Shown one piece after another: positions 25,141 through 38,184 of a DNA stretch of 64,000 nucleotides; the first letter of the stretch is position 1, and the number at the start of each line of letters is the position of its first letter. Source of the stretch: Ciona savignyi (taxonomy: Eukaryota; Chordata; Ascidiacea; Phlebobranchia; Cionidae); NCBI GenBank assembly GCA_000149265.1, contig CH002899.1, positions 371,470 to 435,469 of the forward strand, read 5' to 3'. The notes under the pieces were generated by a model. That model was given only the letters and a program-made list of their open reading frames with translations, was not told the DNA's origin and searched no databases. Made by a program: the position numbers and the translations under genes.

Positions 25141-26186
25141 CAATCTATAAATGTAATTTTAAAACTAGCGACTGTGGACTATAAAAGCAATAAACTATTT
25201 GGAATTTACGATCAAAAACACACATTCCAGTTAAAAATATCTACACACATGATTTTAAATTAATTCGACTGATATAATATAAAAGATTCAAAGGTTGAAT
25301 AACCAACATACTTTAGAAGCCGCAATATTGACAAATTCTAAGATGTTTGATTAATTTTAGTCCGGGGATCCCCTTTATACAATTCTTTATGATTCAAACC
25401 AGTCAGTATCTGTCAATTATTGACCAACCATGTCAACAGAACGGAACTTTAATGGCAAGTGGCGTATAATATGTGCTTCATTACTGGACGTGAAAACAGA
25501 GGTATACCTTGTTAAATATTGTGTGCACGGAGTCGCAAGAATGTCTAGGTACACTGCCAACAAAGAATGTCTCAGAAATAACCTATTTATAGCAACGCAC
25601 TATCTCGTAATGGTAGCTTCTGGCCAGTTGTGGGTCACCGACATCCGGAACTAATGTAACGAGTTGTATGAATGTTGCGGTTTTTTCAGGCGTTAAGGTC
25701 GATAAGACGTTGAGATAACTCATTTTAAACGCAACGGAGGCTTTAAACTAAAATTTGCAGTTTGTTGCTTAGTTGTTTTAGAAATAAATTATGCTTTACA
25801 AGGATACGTTGGGAAAGGTGTTAAAATATAATAACAGTCAACGGGCACAGAGTTCTTATACACCGTAGAAGCATTTTCTTCAAACGGTCAGTTAGATGAT
25901 TTTTGTGTTATGATGTACAGAGAAAAAATCTATGAGTGACTCTTAGTTTTATATTTAGCAAAATAATTAGCATTACTGAAGACTCTAGCAACAAAACGCA
26001 CGATTTACATGACCTAGCAAAACAAATCATATAGGGTAAAACTTTATGGGCATATTTTAGTAATACTTTGGTCTGCTTTTTGTTACAATTATTTACATAT
26101 CATTAGTCTTTAAATTATGTTTATATCAATGTTACTTTTGGACAGAAAAACAAATTTTTTAGAGGAGTACAAAAGCACCGAGTAAA
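25141..26186. other. Spacer upstream of sepiapterin reductase
   Basis: No supportable exon. A 74-codon frame at 25430 begins with a good ATG context, but it has no recognisable family and is judged to be chance. Confidence 0.4.
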
Positions 26187-27064
26187 ATGTCTATTTTTAC
26201 TGTTCCTTCGTTCTGTGTTGTTACCGGTGCCAGTCGAGGGATAGGTCGCAGCATTTCTAAACAACTTTCTTCCCGTTTTGCGCAAGGTTCAAAGATAGTG
26301 CTCGTTGCACGGACACAACAAGGGCTGTTGGACACCAAAACGCAGGTGGAAACTGCTGCGAAGAATTGTACGGTCGTGTGTGTTGTGGCAAATTTATCCA
26401 ATCCAGAAGAAATTGCTTATGCCTGTAAGAGCATAATAACTTCAGCACGCAGTGGGAACTTCGAACACGCAATTTTGATACATAATGCGGGTTCCTTGGC
26501 TGATGTGTCGAAAAAACTAATGTACACAGACGACTGCACAGAAATGACAAAATTCTGGACCCTAAATATTTCATCGGTCGTGTCTCTAACTTCCGCCTTC
26601 CTAAGGCACTTTAGTGGAAACAAGGATGTAAGAAAGACCATCGTGCAAATCAGTTCCCGAGCGTCAGAGCTACCCTCGCCAGGTTTTGGACTGTATGGGT
26701 CCGCAAAAGCAGCGCGGCTACAGCTCTTTCGGGTATTATTTAAAATAAATTATCATTTTTTTAAATCTTAACTTGCACTACTTTTACAATTTAAAGTATT
26801 TTACTTTCTTTCAAGGTTTTAGCGGTGGAAGAACCGGGCGTGCGTGTTCTCAGTTACGCGCCTGGCCCGGTGAATACGGAGATGTGGAATGTTGCCTTGA
26901 ATGATAACCACAGCAGTGAGATGAGAACCGTCTTTCAAAACATGGTGGATGGCGGAATGGTGAGGGAGCCAGAGGTTACTGTGAGATACTTGATTCAGCA
27001 CTTAGAAGCTGATCAGTTTGCCTCCGGCGATCATATTAAAATGCCTGATGAAGCCAAAAAGTAA
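26187..27064 (+). CDS. SPR: Sepiapterin reductase (short-chain dehydrogenase)
   Basis: NADPH-dependent last enzyme of tetrahydrobiopterin synthesis, cytosolic. Two exons, 26187-26732 and 26816-27064, phase 0, 264 residues (human enzyme 261). Visible: cofactor motif TGASRGIG (residues 13-20), HNAGSLADVSK (SPR-type NAG motif), catalytic ISS, and YGSAKAA with Tyr170 and Lys174, the same numbering as human SPR; after the intron, the SPR-specific VLSYAPGPVNTEM and a C-terminal stretch ending FASGDHIKM. The start ATG fits the family length. AATAAA at 27196 gives a short 3' UTR. No defect is seen. The match is at subfamily level, not just SDR. Confidence 0.95.
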
Positions 27065-28268
27065 TTTCTCACCAGCACAAGTTGCGGACAACACTTGTGC
27101 TGAGTATTTAAAGCTGTATATAAAGAATGTTGATGAATAGTTTCTGTATATAACCAAAAAATGATTTATAACCTTATCTTTCCTAATGTTTCATAAATAA
27201 AACTATTATTGTAAATATAAATTTTTCTTTTTATAAAAGTTCTAAATAACGAGCCCTTCATGGGTTCAAAACTTAGCCCGGTAAAAATCAACAATTACAT
27301 TTCACATATAATAAACTCTTTGTTGAGAGGCTTCCATGTGCAGGCTAATAAGAAATATTGTCTGGTTTATGGATGCTTGTACAGTATCCAAAATACAATT
27401 ATATTAGTCCGCTGTGCTGGTTATGATCGGTAATGTGAGATGTATGACGTCTGCGTTATATACGCAAGTCTGAGTTAAACGTCATATGTATTGATGTCAC
27501 ATGCCAATTCAAGGTGGAAAGTAACAAGCGGTTCGACAGAGTAAGATAGTATATTTGTACTTAAACCCAGTGGTGGAAAAAACGGCAATCGATACACTAC
27601 TATCCCCTTAATACAAGTACAACGTGTCAGCAATAGGAATCCCAGACGTAAAAGAGTGTTGGTTACTTGTTAATAATATTATTTAGAATGGCCATTCGAT
27701 TTCTTTAAATCGATGGCTATCGAGTGCCTTGTTAAAGAACACAATAATAAGAAAACTCATATGCATCGATCCATATGTGCAAATGACCGCAATGCAATTC
27801 GTTATTTTATGGTTTTTGTTTCAGTGTGACCCTACTTATACTTTTTAATTCACTCGCTTGTTTTTATATTAAAAACGTCGGCGATAAAGCATGATTAACA
27901 ATTATATGACTTTTAACCCAGTCCGCCCCCCAAAAAATTAGACATAACATTGAACTAATAATAAACTGTTTTATTTATAATTGATCTTTAACATATACCA
28001 AATGTATATACCTGTCCAGTGCGTAAATAAACTAAAAATATAATATTTCGAAGTTTTTCTTTATTATCCATAGTACAATAAATCATTTATTGACAGAAAG
28101 GAACACATAGAGAGGTGAATTGGGACAGAAAGGTAAACGGCAAAATCAGACAAGTTTTTAAAAAGGAATGTACCACAGCGTATTAAGGTTCCACTCGTTA
28201 TGTTAACCGTCCCGAACACCGTCCAAACTATATTTTGTCGGACTAAAATGTTAGGAATTCTGCATAGA
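27065..28268. other. Convergent 3' spacer
   Basis: Lies between the 3' ends of sepiapterin reductase (+) and the Ser-rich gene (-). It holds the polyadenylation signals of both: AATAAA at 27196 (+) and its complement at 28060 (-). Otherwise nothing recognisable. Confidence 0.55.
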
Positions 28269-31200
28269 TTAAAATTGCAGTTTGTTTTTATCCTTTCCAT
28301 TTACGGCAAAAACAGATAACTGTGGGGAGGAATAGCTTAGCGCTTTGTTCATTTGTCTTCCGCCTGACGATTCTGTTGAATTCTCCTTCTGAAGGTCCTG
28401 CTGACTTTTCGTATCAACCGATTTTCGGCTTTGCGACGGAGTTCTCTTTTTGGTGAACGACATCAAACGCTTTTTTAAACTTGGTTTAGATGACACCGGT
28501 TTTGCCTTGACGCTGCTGCTTCGCGCGTTCCGCTCCACAGATTTCATGACTTGAGTCTCTACTGCCGACTGCTGGCAGTTCGAATCCCGAAGGTCTAGCG
28601 ATAGAACGGCAGGTTCAGACACCGAGCCTTCCCTCCAATTCCCACTTCGGACGTCCCACACGCTCTGAGTTGGAAGACTCGATCTTCGAGCCTTTCTCCC
28701 CCTGGATGACTTCCTGGACAACCTCCGCATCAGCGTGTTACTCTTGTGTTCTTGTATTGCGGTTCTGTTAGGGGAGTAGGAATACTCCTCAGATGCTTCT
28801 AACTCATCTAACGCAATGCAGTTGTAGCTTGTACTTTTATTCGTGTTCTGTTCAGCTTCTGCCCTGCTTTTGAAATCGGCGGGTTCAATAACTGAAAGAC
28901 GGGAATTAGGGACAGCTAGTGTTTTGCCATCGGAAGAAATGTTATTGTTATTGTTGCTGAGGTTGCTATTCATGCAAAGTCGAATGCTGGCTTTTTTCTC
29001 CTCGTGTGATTGGGTCCTCGGTGCCGATCCGTTGTTAACGAACTTTCTAAACGCCTTCCATGGTCCTTTATGCGGCGATAATAAGGCCTGCAAATATAAA
29101 TATATGTTTAAATTTCTTGAATTAATGTACAATTGGCTTAATATTTTTAAATATATTAAACATAAGTAGATATTTACCTTATCACTGTTTTGCGAATTGC
29201 TACTGATGCGACTCCATCGGTTTTGTTCCGCTCCCACTGAGTTTCGGTTTGAATCACTTCCATCTGAATCTGATTCCTTTGACCTTGTCCTGCTTTTGTT
29301 CAGATCAAAAGTAAACCAAGCGTCGTCTGCATTGTTGGTGACGCAGGTGGTCTGTCGACGTGCACGAACCGGATCGAATGTTGCATAGTCTCCCGCTTGT
29401 AACGCGCTCAGGTCAATGCTTTCACTCTCGCCGGTAGATGACGGTCGAGAGCAACTCGAATGTCGTGTGTTCACAGACGATGTCTGAGATTTGCTTCTTC
29501 GACCGACAGTCCCGTAATGTGTGTGTCGTTTCAACATACTTGTGCTCTTCTTTTTGCCTGATGGAATATTCACATGACTTTCCACTTTCGCTTCTTCAGT
29601 GGTCGTTGGTTGCGATGGGTACAATGTTCGATGTATTCGCTTTCGTGTATGCAGTATTTTCTGCAAAATTTAAACATTTACTCCCTGGTCCAACACAAAC
29701 ACATAAGTATGTTTATAATATTCAAGTATTGTGGCATCATAATTCAAGCACTTCTCACCGCTATATCAAGATCCGCATATTTCGGATTCGGCCTGTCGTC
29801 TCCGCTTTCAATCCCGGATGTGGAGATAGCGGAGGAATTGGAAACAACGGAATCTGTTGCGGAAGTGGCGGAAGATCGTTTGGAAGACGTTGATTCATTC
29901 GCTTCGCTCGCTTCTGGGTAGATCATATCAAAAATAATGTTAATGCTGATTATGGTGTCGTTTTTAAGTAATTCGACCAACTATAAATTAAGTTTAATAC
30001 ATGTTTTAATTTGTTATACCTATATGTTTAATTTTTTTGTGGCAAAATGAAAGCAAAATTTGCGACAGAGAAAACAATTTATTGTGGCAAATGTTTTCCT
30101 ATGTTTTATTTTCCCTGGTGGCAAAAACACTATTCCGTTTGTAGCTTTTGTGTCATAGCATTGTGTTTGGTAATCTGAACATTATATTTCATCCACTTTT
30201 CAAACCTTATGGCAGAGGTCATATATCATTGTTGTAAACAGTGAAACGCACAACACATAAATCAGCCTCGAGCTGTTATAACATTCGCTATTGTGATTAA
30301 TTCCTATTTTGGGGGCGAGTTTTACTTACCACCACCGGCTCTCCCATCTTCATTTGTTTTAGGCGACGGTGACGTCATAAAATCTAAAACTTCGTCATAG
30401 TCGCTGTCGTCGAAGACAGATGTTCGATTCTCCTCACTGACCGTACACTTGCTCATTCCAGCCGCGATAGAATTCTCGTTTATAATACCGTATTCCTCAG
30501 AGTTGCCTTGGTCCGAAGACTTGCCTGTAAAAATGTATTTAAAAAATTCATCCTTCATACACACTAAAATTAATACACATGATTGGAAAACGTGCATTAG
30601 AAATGTTAATTACCAGTTTCGTTAACAAGTTGATTCTGACGTAGGTTAAGTTCAGCTTCGTTGGATTCTGGCAATCTTATGTTATTGGTGTTCGAGTTAT
30701 CTTGGTTATTCTTCAAAGGCCCATTATCTGCAGAATAAAGATATTCAGTACAGGCCTTGTTATGTGTCGCACGCACCAGCTGAGATCTATTAAACACTTG
30801 GACACTTAAAAGGATGGCAGTTATAATTTCAATTTTTATGGCGTTTTTTTACAAGTAGTATTTCAGTTAAACATAAAAAGCCAAACTTAAGGTAATTTTG
30901 CAGCGATCGCCCTGCAGTCCAACTGGAACCGTTTAAAGGTTATAAGCTTGCTATAATAACACGCAACCCACAAAAGCTTTTACTGTGCCAGGTATATAGT
31001 CGTTTGCACGGCATTTTCGTTTGTAAAGTACGCGCCATGCTAAACCTATTTAACATAGTAAATTGAAATAATGTAGTTAGGCTGACTTTATAGTTTCACT
31101 CTTGCCTGTCCAAATTACCGTTTTCTTTTTTAATATATATCCTTTCAATTGCAAATGGACAAAAGGCACAAGTTTAATACGAAGGTTTTGATGCGGGAAG

Positions 31201-31610
31201 AAAAAGTTCTTTGAACCGTAAGTGATAAGTTAGTCCAAACGTCCATGTTTTTTTGCAACGACAAGATTTTGTTTAAAATTTTCAATTACCCTACAACGAG
31301 TACGCATGTCACGGGTGGTGAGTAGTTTTTACGATAAATCAGATGTTATGATTAAGTCGAGCTATTTTACTCATTCGTTCAATATCCGCCACCAGTTTGA
31401 GTCAACCCATATGTTTGACTTCAGCTGAGACGAATTGCTACGATAACCTCCATTAAAATTAGTGAACTTACCGCCGACGTAAATTGGTGACAGTCGAGTC
31501 GCCCCACTTTGGTGAGAATCGAACCGATCTCGTACAAAATCGCTCAAGCGTTGATTGATGATTACGTCATTATTCACGTGACTCCGGGAAGGTTCTTGTA
31601 TTTGAATCAT
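28269..31610 (-). CDS. Uncharacterised, largely disordered Ser/Asn/Lys-rich protein
   Basis: Six exons with consistent phases: 31610-31472, 30727-30614, 30524-30330, 29913-29759, 29660-29178, 29087-28269; 634 residues. The intron 29177-29088 is 90 nt with no in-frame stop, so an unspliced frame also reads through it. Composition is low-complexity: Ser-rich N-terminal half with an acidic FDDSDYDEVLDF patch; a central region with DYATFDPVRARRQTT and DDAWFTFDLNKSR; then HKGPWKAFRKFVNN; and basic Arg/Ser clusters (RRLSRKSSRGRKARRSS) like phosphorylation or nuclear-localisation sites. There is no signal peptide or membrane segment, and I recognise no domain family. The aromatic-containing islands may be short binding motifs. 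The upstream exon extends to a splice acceptor at 31720 without an earlier in-frame ATG, so an untranslated first exon is likely. AATAAA (minus) at 28065. Confidence 0.75.
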
Positions 31611-32111
31611 ACTGTCTTGGTCGGAGACGCTCAAACTCTTGTATCTTATTCCGTGTGTTGTGTAACAGTTCCTATCGCCAGGTCCTTTGTTACAGAATGA
31701 TGTCTCGCTTGGACGAGATCTATAAATGGTGGAATTTAATTATGAACAATGTAACAATGTAAGATTCTTTCAAAATACGAAATCTAAACCTTATCCATCG
31801 GTCCAGACAAAAATAATTCCCCAACAAAGATTACACACACCAGCAGCTCATATACTCGCGTAAAACATAAACCAATAAACAACTGCCGTTAAAAATAAGT
31901 TAACTTGATTCTGCTAACACTTATTTATAAATCGATATAAATCAGTTTCGAGCATATTAACTGTAATAGTATACGTGTGTTAAACTATATTAACCACTAT
32001 CTTATCTTAGAAGAACAACTTCTGTTTACACATCGTCACTGACAAAAAAACACAGAGCAAATATAATAAATGTTATGAGCAATACAAATAATAACCTAAT
32101 AAAAACACACC

Positions 32112-32200
32112 TTACAAATACCGCTGACTAAATTTCCACGCGTCTGTTAACGGTCCGGCCTCTTTCTGATTAAATCTCAGACTGAACGGGACAATAAATA
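32112..32200 (-). promoter_or_regulatory. Possible 5' untranslated exon and promoter of the Ser-rich gene
   Basis: On the minus strand a good donor (GTAAGG) at about 32115 follows a stretch without ATG. This would suit a non-coding first exon spliced to the acceptor at 31720. A CpG-richer stretch with TGACGT motifs lies just upstream (about 32215-32260). Inference only. Confidence 0.3.
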
Positions 32201-32259
32201 CGAAGGGCGTAGTTTGCGCGACATGACGCTCGTGCGTTGACGTATGACGTCATTGACGT

Positions 32260-35200
32260 AGCGCCTTTGGCAGAAAGATACCAGTGATCGGCTATCATTT
32301 ATCTTGTATTGCATCCAAAGAAAATATGCATCGTTTGCAACAATAAGCAAATATCTCGTTTTCAAGCATCCTATATTATTCTTGGAATCACACAGCAAAA
32401 AAGCTGGACTAACGATTTAGGCTTACGTCTAGCGTAGCGTCTGACGCAAGTAATCCGCAATGATGCACTAACGCTGCCTTATACCAATACACCAAGCGGA
32501 TGTAGGTTAGTGACATTTATTAAATTAAAGAACATTTAGTTGCGTATTGCAGCCAAACGTGCGTATATTCCACCTGAACTAAGCGCTATCACCACAAAAT
32601 AAACCTCATATCCGTTTTTAAAACTTAACTGACCCGCTTTACATTTAACAAACAAACCAGCTAAAAATATTTGTCTGTTCAAACGTTGTATAGTCTATTT
32701 CACATCGTATTTTATACAGATAATTCATTGTATGTCCAGGTTTATTGTGTGTATGGCCATGGATGTTGTGAACTATAAACCGCGCAAACTACAATAGTTA
32801 CAAACGGCACGTTTTATTCACATATTAAAGCGATGTGATTTTTACATTCCATGATGCTGAGTCACAATTTGATGTCAAGTTGTGTAAACTGTAACCACGC
32901 ACAGCTTAGTTGCTTCCAACCATGGGATTTTAGTGTGCGAAGGCGGTTCACATGTTATGCGAGCCGTCTAAACAACGTTAAGGTGTAATATTAGGAAACT
33001 GATTCACTTCTGGCTCCGACTGCGAAAGCGCAAAAAGGTATACCGCTGTTTGGGTAGTGCCAGTCACGCGTTATCACTTCGATTTTGTCGCAAACCCCTC
33101 CTTAACCGGTCTAGCATGAAAGCGCAAGCCGCGGAAGGAAGCTACTTTGTTTGTCACTACACTAAAGTCTCCGAATCCTGGATTAAATCTTGGGTTAATC
33201 AGCGTCGTTTGTTGTGGTGCTGACGTGGGAATCTGTAGCGTCCAAAACCCCACGGAAAACGGTATGTTTGTAAACACTCCTCAATGACAGCTAAATTGTG
33301 AATACAAGGTAACATGACGCAGATTCAACCCGTTTCCGATAGATGTATCGTGTTGAAATGTATTAAAATGTAACTCAAGCAACTGTCACAAGCGAAATCG
33401 CCTTGAAATGGCCAAAAACGTCTATGAATAATTTTAAGTGCAGGCATTGATTTCTGATGTCGCTACGGTTAAATGGCCAGGGCGGAAATGCCACATGCCG
33501 TAACTAGCACCTTGTTACGTGTTTGTGAGTTGGCACCAGTTGCCCGTGTGTGGTCTGTAATTCCAAAATACAGCATTCTTTTCCCCTAGATTTGTTTGAA
33601 CTCGTTAATAACTTCTTTGTTGAAGACATCCATAAATAGTTTCTGGCACACCGAACAGTCGAGATCTAGATTATTTAATTTGTATTAATCGTTTGCCCAA
33701 CTTCCAATCACGAATGCCGAGGGTACTGGCAATAAGTCACGATGCGAAATCACGCACATTTAACTTAGAACCAATACATGATCAGATCAATCTAACATTT
33801 TGGGATGTTTTAAACCGTCTGCACGTATCGAATAATTAACGGACTGTTTTACACGGAAAAACAGCATGTGGTTTGTAGCTCCTTGTTCGGTTAAAATTTT
33901 GTTTGGCGAGTTCAGCTCAGTTAACCTGCGGGGTTAAACGACCTAGCATCGTTATATTCTGCATTGCAGCAAACTCGAATAACCCTAAGGTTCGCATTAT
34001 ATATATATACTCCGGAAGTACTTTACACCGCGGCACAATCGTTTGCATATTTCACCCAGGGTCACCGAAATCTCAATAGATTATTCGTTTGTAAATGAAT
34101 ATTTTCGTATCTCTCCAAATGCGTCATTAAAACACATGTACGTCACTTCTCAGCGAGTCAGGGAACGAATTGCTGCATTTGTTGCTTTAACGATGTTTTA
34201 TTCAAATTGCGACCGAATGAATGCATGTGTTAAATTGAGTATCCAGCATGAATCATTTGTATTAGTAGAAATGACCGGTATTTACGTAATCACATGAAGC
34301 AAGTTTAAAATAATAGCGAAATGAAAATCATGAACGCTCCAAATTCATGATACTCTTCGATCATTGAAATAGTTATCCAAATACGATTGCGATAATGAGC
34401 GACCATATTTTGATCCAAATCGTTTTCTTTTAAACCGACATTCTCAGACAATAACCTTTATTGAAGTAAGACTTGGATGTTTTCTTATAGTTAATAAGAC
34501 GAGCTTCCGTTCTGGGCTGTCTTGAATAAACCACACGAAACACGCATATCTGTTGTTGTTGGGCTATTTCTAGGCGCTGTGTAGTTACAAACAACAATAA
34601 TGTCTATCTACAGTCATTGCTGATATTCGTCTTTCTACCTGTCTAAGACAATCACTTTCCAGAAAAACAACTGTTTTCCTCTATGACACTGGAATTAAAT
34701 GTCCAGTGACAACTGCGCAATCGTTGGAAGACTGGCATTCCTACCTTGGAACAATCGGGATTGCGCTGCGAAACATAAAACCAAGGGTTCGTGTTACACT
34801 TTGTCGAACAACGTTTCAGCAATATTTAGATTTCGCGCAATCGGAACAGAGAAGTGGAGTAATTGGAAGCTTTCCATTAATCCATTCCATGCCAAACGCG
34901 ATGCAAAATTAAACCCCAACACGCGGCTGTGGAACTTAACGCAAGTGCGGTCGCAGTTAAAAAAGCAGGCGCGCGCCGAATTTTAGGAAGTTGTTTGTGT
35001 GGGAATTGGGAAATCGAGCAATGTTAAAACGAGGGAACATCAAGTCATGCACAACACGCTTCCGAACGATCGCCTTTATTTAGCAAACTATTCGCATTAC
35101 ATCAGAATCGCTTATACTATATTAAAATCATGAGTCTTCGCACAACATTTGACAAATACACCACCAGCATGTACATTTTTGGAAAGAAAAGCGACTAAAC

Positions 35201-37900
35201 TTTGACTCGCAGTGTCACCAATAGGTCACTGATGATCTAAAATTGGTCGTTAATTTATACTTTGCTACAGCAGCAACAAACAAAATTCACCCCAACGTTT
35301 AAATTCACGGTGGCCTTACAGTGATATACGAAAGATCATAGGAAGCGTTAAAACGAGTATTGATGCTAAGAGCTCTATTATATTAGGTATAAAGTGACGT
35401 TTATAACTTTCACGATATTAAATACTTTCCTCAACCACCTCATCAAAGCTGTATTTTTATAAATTAGCGACTGAACATTGGCGCCAGTTCTATCAAAACG
35501 CTGATGTGTTCGTTGTATTATTTTAAGGATCAGACAGGTTTAAACGCGACTGTTCCTCAAGACCGAAATTTGACATAATTACTACGATACCTCCTCCCCT
35601 TTTTGAAATAACCTCAATAAGTAGCGTAACATGACAATTACCAGATTCGACAACTAACCTAGTATGTCTCTTTATACTTAACCTTGTATCTAACGCAAAG
35701 GTAATTACTTCAAAATTGGTAGCAAATATTTGTGCTTGAGTAATCTAATTGGAAATATTGTGCCTTAAATCTCACATTGCCTGGGGGTGGTCCATACTGG
35801 CGATTAGCATAAATCAGAGTAATATTATGACAGGACATTAGACACATCTAATTTTTCACTGCCTCCGCGTGAAAAGAGTTGACGACAGGGGAACAAAGTG
35901 CTGGCCATGAAACGCACGCGCTGTCCACCTATCACCATACTGCGTGTTCCCGGCGGACAGAGTTAATAGCAATTCTCACCAGCATGCTAATGCGGTCATC
36001 ATAGCATACACAAACACCGGGCTAGCTCTATACTCCATTTGCGCAGGTTGAGAGTTTGTTTTAACTCGCTGCTGTTGGTTCTGTCATGTAATATAAATTT
36101 TCGTCGTAAGAACTTTTCATCTCTTTGTATCAACGCCGACTCTTAATCTCTAGTCGCCCTGGTTAATAAGTCATAAACCGCGGTCGGATTACTGCGTAAT
36201 TAGAAAATAAAACGCGGTGCCAAGGATATAAATTTTAATTACGAGCCTGGAGCAAAATCGGCAAAACAATCTGAACTCAGGGACATATAAACTATATTAA
36301 ATAATCTAATTTCCTTTCCTCGCTTAATGTTTACAGCCAACCAAACAATAAATAATACTTAGTCAACATTTCGTCGAATACCACACACCATATCTATACT
36401 GATGGCGAAAAACATCGTTGCTTCCTAAATCAATCTATCATCACGCTGCGGTCGACCAAAAGCAACAATCTACCTTGGAAGCACACCTTATCCTTACACG
36501 CTGTCATCACTTCAAAGTATAAAGCTTCTGATTTTGTCCAATACGACCTTTACTTTCTATCCCAATGACAGAATTGCCCGAGCGTTCACAAAGATATACC
36601 TCCGAATATACAAGTTATTGGACCCGAATGAACTAAAATGACTGGTTCGTGCTGCTCTTTCATTCCTATGCCGACCGTAATTTCCATGCAATTACTCCGG
36701 AACTCACGATTAAACTGCCACGATTTACCAACAGGAATCTACCAATTTAAACCTATGTGGAAAGTTATAACAAAAACACCACATCTTATTCAAGTTGCGA
36801 AAGCATCAAGTAAAATTATATTTGTTCAATATTCGTTATTACTCTAACTAAAACCTTTGGCAAAAATCAACAAAATATACGACTGTTCGGAAATCCACCC
36901 AGTGAAACTCAATCTATAAAGTGTCCGTCGTCTATCTCTACACAACTCAGTGGCAGTTTGCTTTCGCTCGACTCATTCGCCGCATATTCCGCCGACTGTT
37001 TGACCTATTTTTTCGGCGAGGCCTGGTTAAAAGCAAGTAACCGAAAAACTGAGAGAAGACTGAAGTTGAATTCCAGACTGCCTCGTCTCGTCGCTCTATA
37101 CATGACGTGTGTAACCCACCTCAATTCGTAGGCACAAACTTCTTCTGTGTGACAAGCAAAGGATGTGACAGACACTAATTCAGAATTAATATCATTTTAA
37201 ACCTTTTTTACATTATGTGCTGGTTACAAATTGTATTTGCTTCCATTAAAGCAGTGTAAAATCGAATTGCAGACAACTTCGGCAAATATTTGAAACAGAG
37301 CCTACATAGCTAATTTGTTTTTGTCTAAAACTTTAAACTATATGACAAACCAAAATGGGTTGGCTATTATTAATCTTGTACGTGTAACTACAATAGTAAA
37401 TAAAAACACGTGACTAAGCATGACACAAAATAGCAGTAATGTTGTTGTATTTATTTCCGCTGCCTGTTAAAACCTTTTCTGACTACTTTATGAACACATT
37501 TGTTATTGCCACCATCAGGCTGCTGTTAAACTAAAAGTCGTCTACTTCTCTTACGAAATATCAGGTTGTAACGACGCTTTTACCCCATTTAAATATGTCC
37601 TACCCAAAATCTCCTTAATATCCACAACCAATATTCAATCCTTATCTAATAATCTGAGGAGAATAATGCTTTATACATGTTAGATTGTAACTATTGATCC
37701 GTATTCATTGGTATTGGTCGATATTTGTTCTACCTGTCATTGAGTGGATAGATCAAATTCTGTTGATTGCACAAGCCTTCGCGGCATAGTTTCGGGCTTA
37801 AGGTGTTAAATTCCCCTGTTAGCTTTCCGGTGAATAGCGACTAAGTAATTTTATTGTGCATCGCCGGCTTACGATTTCACTGACGTAATGGTAACGGTGA
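32260..37900. other. Gene-poor stretch
   Basis: No splice-consistent exon, RNA gene or long reading frame could be supported on either strand. The short frames at 34.0, 34.7 and 36.6 kb look random. Such a length is unusual for this otherwise compact region; distal regulatory DNA is possible. Confidence 0.4.
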
Positions 37901-37904
37901 CCAG

Positions 37905-38184
37905 TCAACTGAACCCCTTACAACTGAACCCCTTACAACTGAGCCCCTACAACTGAACCCCTTTACAACTGAACCCCTTTTAACCGAACGCTTTTAACTG
38001 AAAAGGGGGTTCAGTTGTAAAGAGGTTCAATTGAAATGGGTTCAGTTGTAAAGGGGTTCAGTTTAAAGGGGTTCAGTTAAAAGGGGTTCAGTTAAAAGGA
38101 GGCTTAATTGTAGGGGTTCAGTTGTAAAGGGTTCAGTTGTAAGGGTTCAGTTGTAAGGGGTTCAGTTGTAAGGGGTTCAGTTGT
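37905..38184. repeat. Head-to-head inverted tandem array (giant imperfect palindrome)
   Basis: The left arm (37905-about 37995) carries about six copies of a unit like CAACTGAACCCCTTA. The right arm (about 38005-38184) carries about ten copies of the reverse complement, TAAGGGGTTCAGTTG. Units vary by a few bases (ACAACTGAACCCC, TTAAAAGGGGTTCAG). The two arms could fold into a long hairpin or cruciform. No coding potential is seen. Confidence 0.92.

Noticed and set aside
25430-25654. 74-codon frame starting STERNFNGKWR, faintly like a fatty-acid-binding protein start
   Set aside because: Similarity ends after about ten residues, there is no donor or continuing exon, and the rest is not family-like.
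34699-34986. Overlapping frames of 68 and 95 codons at 34.7 kb
   Set aside because: Two overlapping frames with random-looking composition, no homology recognised and no splice partners.
37905-38184. CRISPR array
   Set aside because: Units are directly adjacent with no unique spacers, the array reverses orientation, and the genome is eukaryotic.
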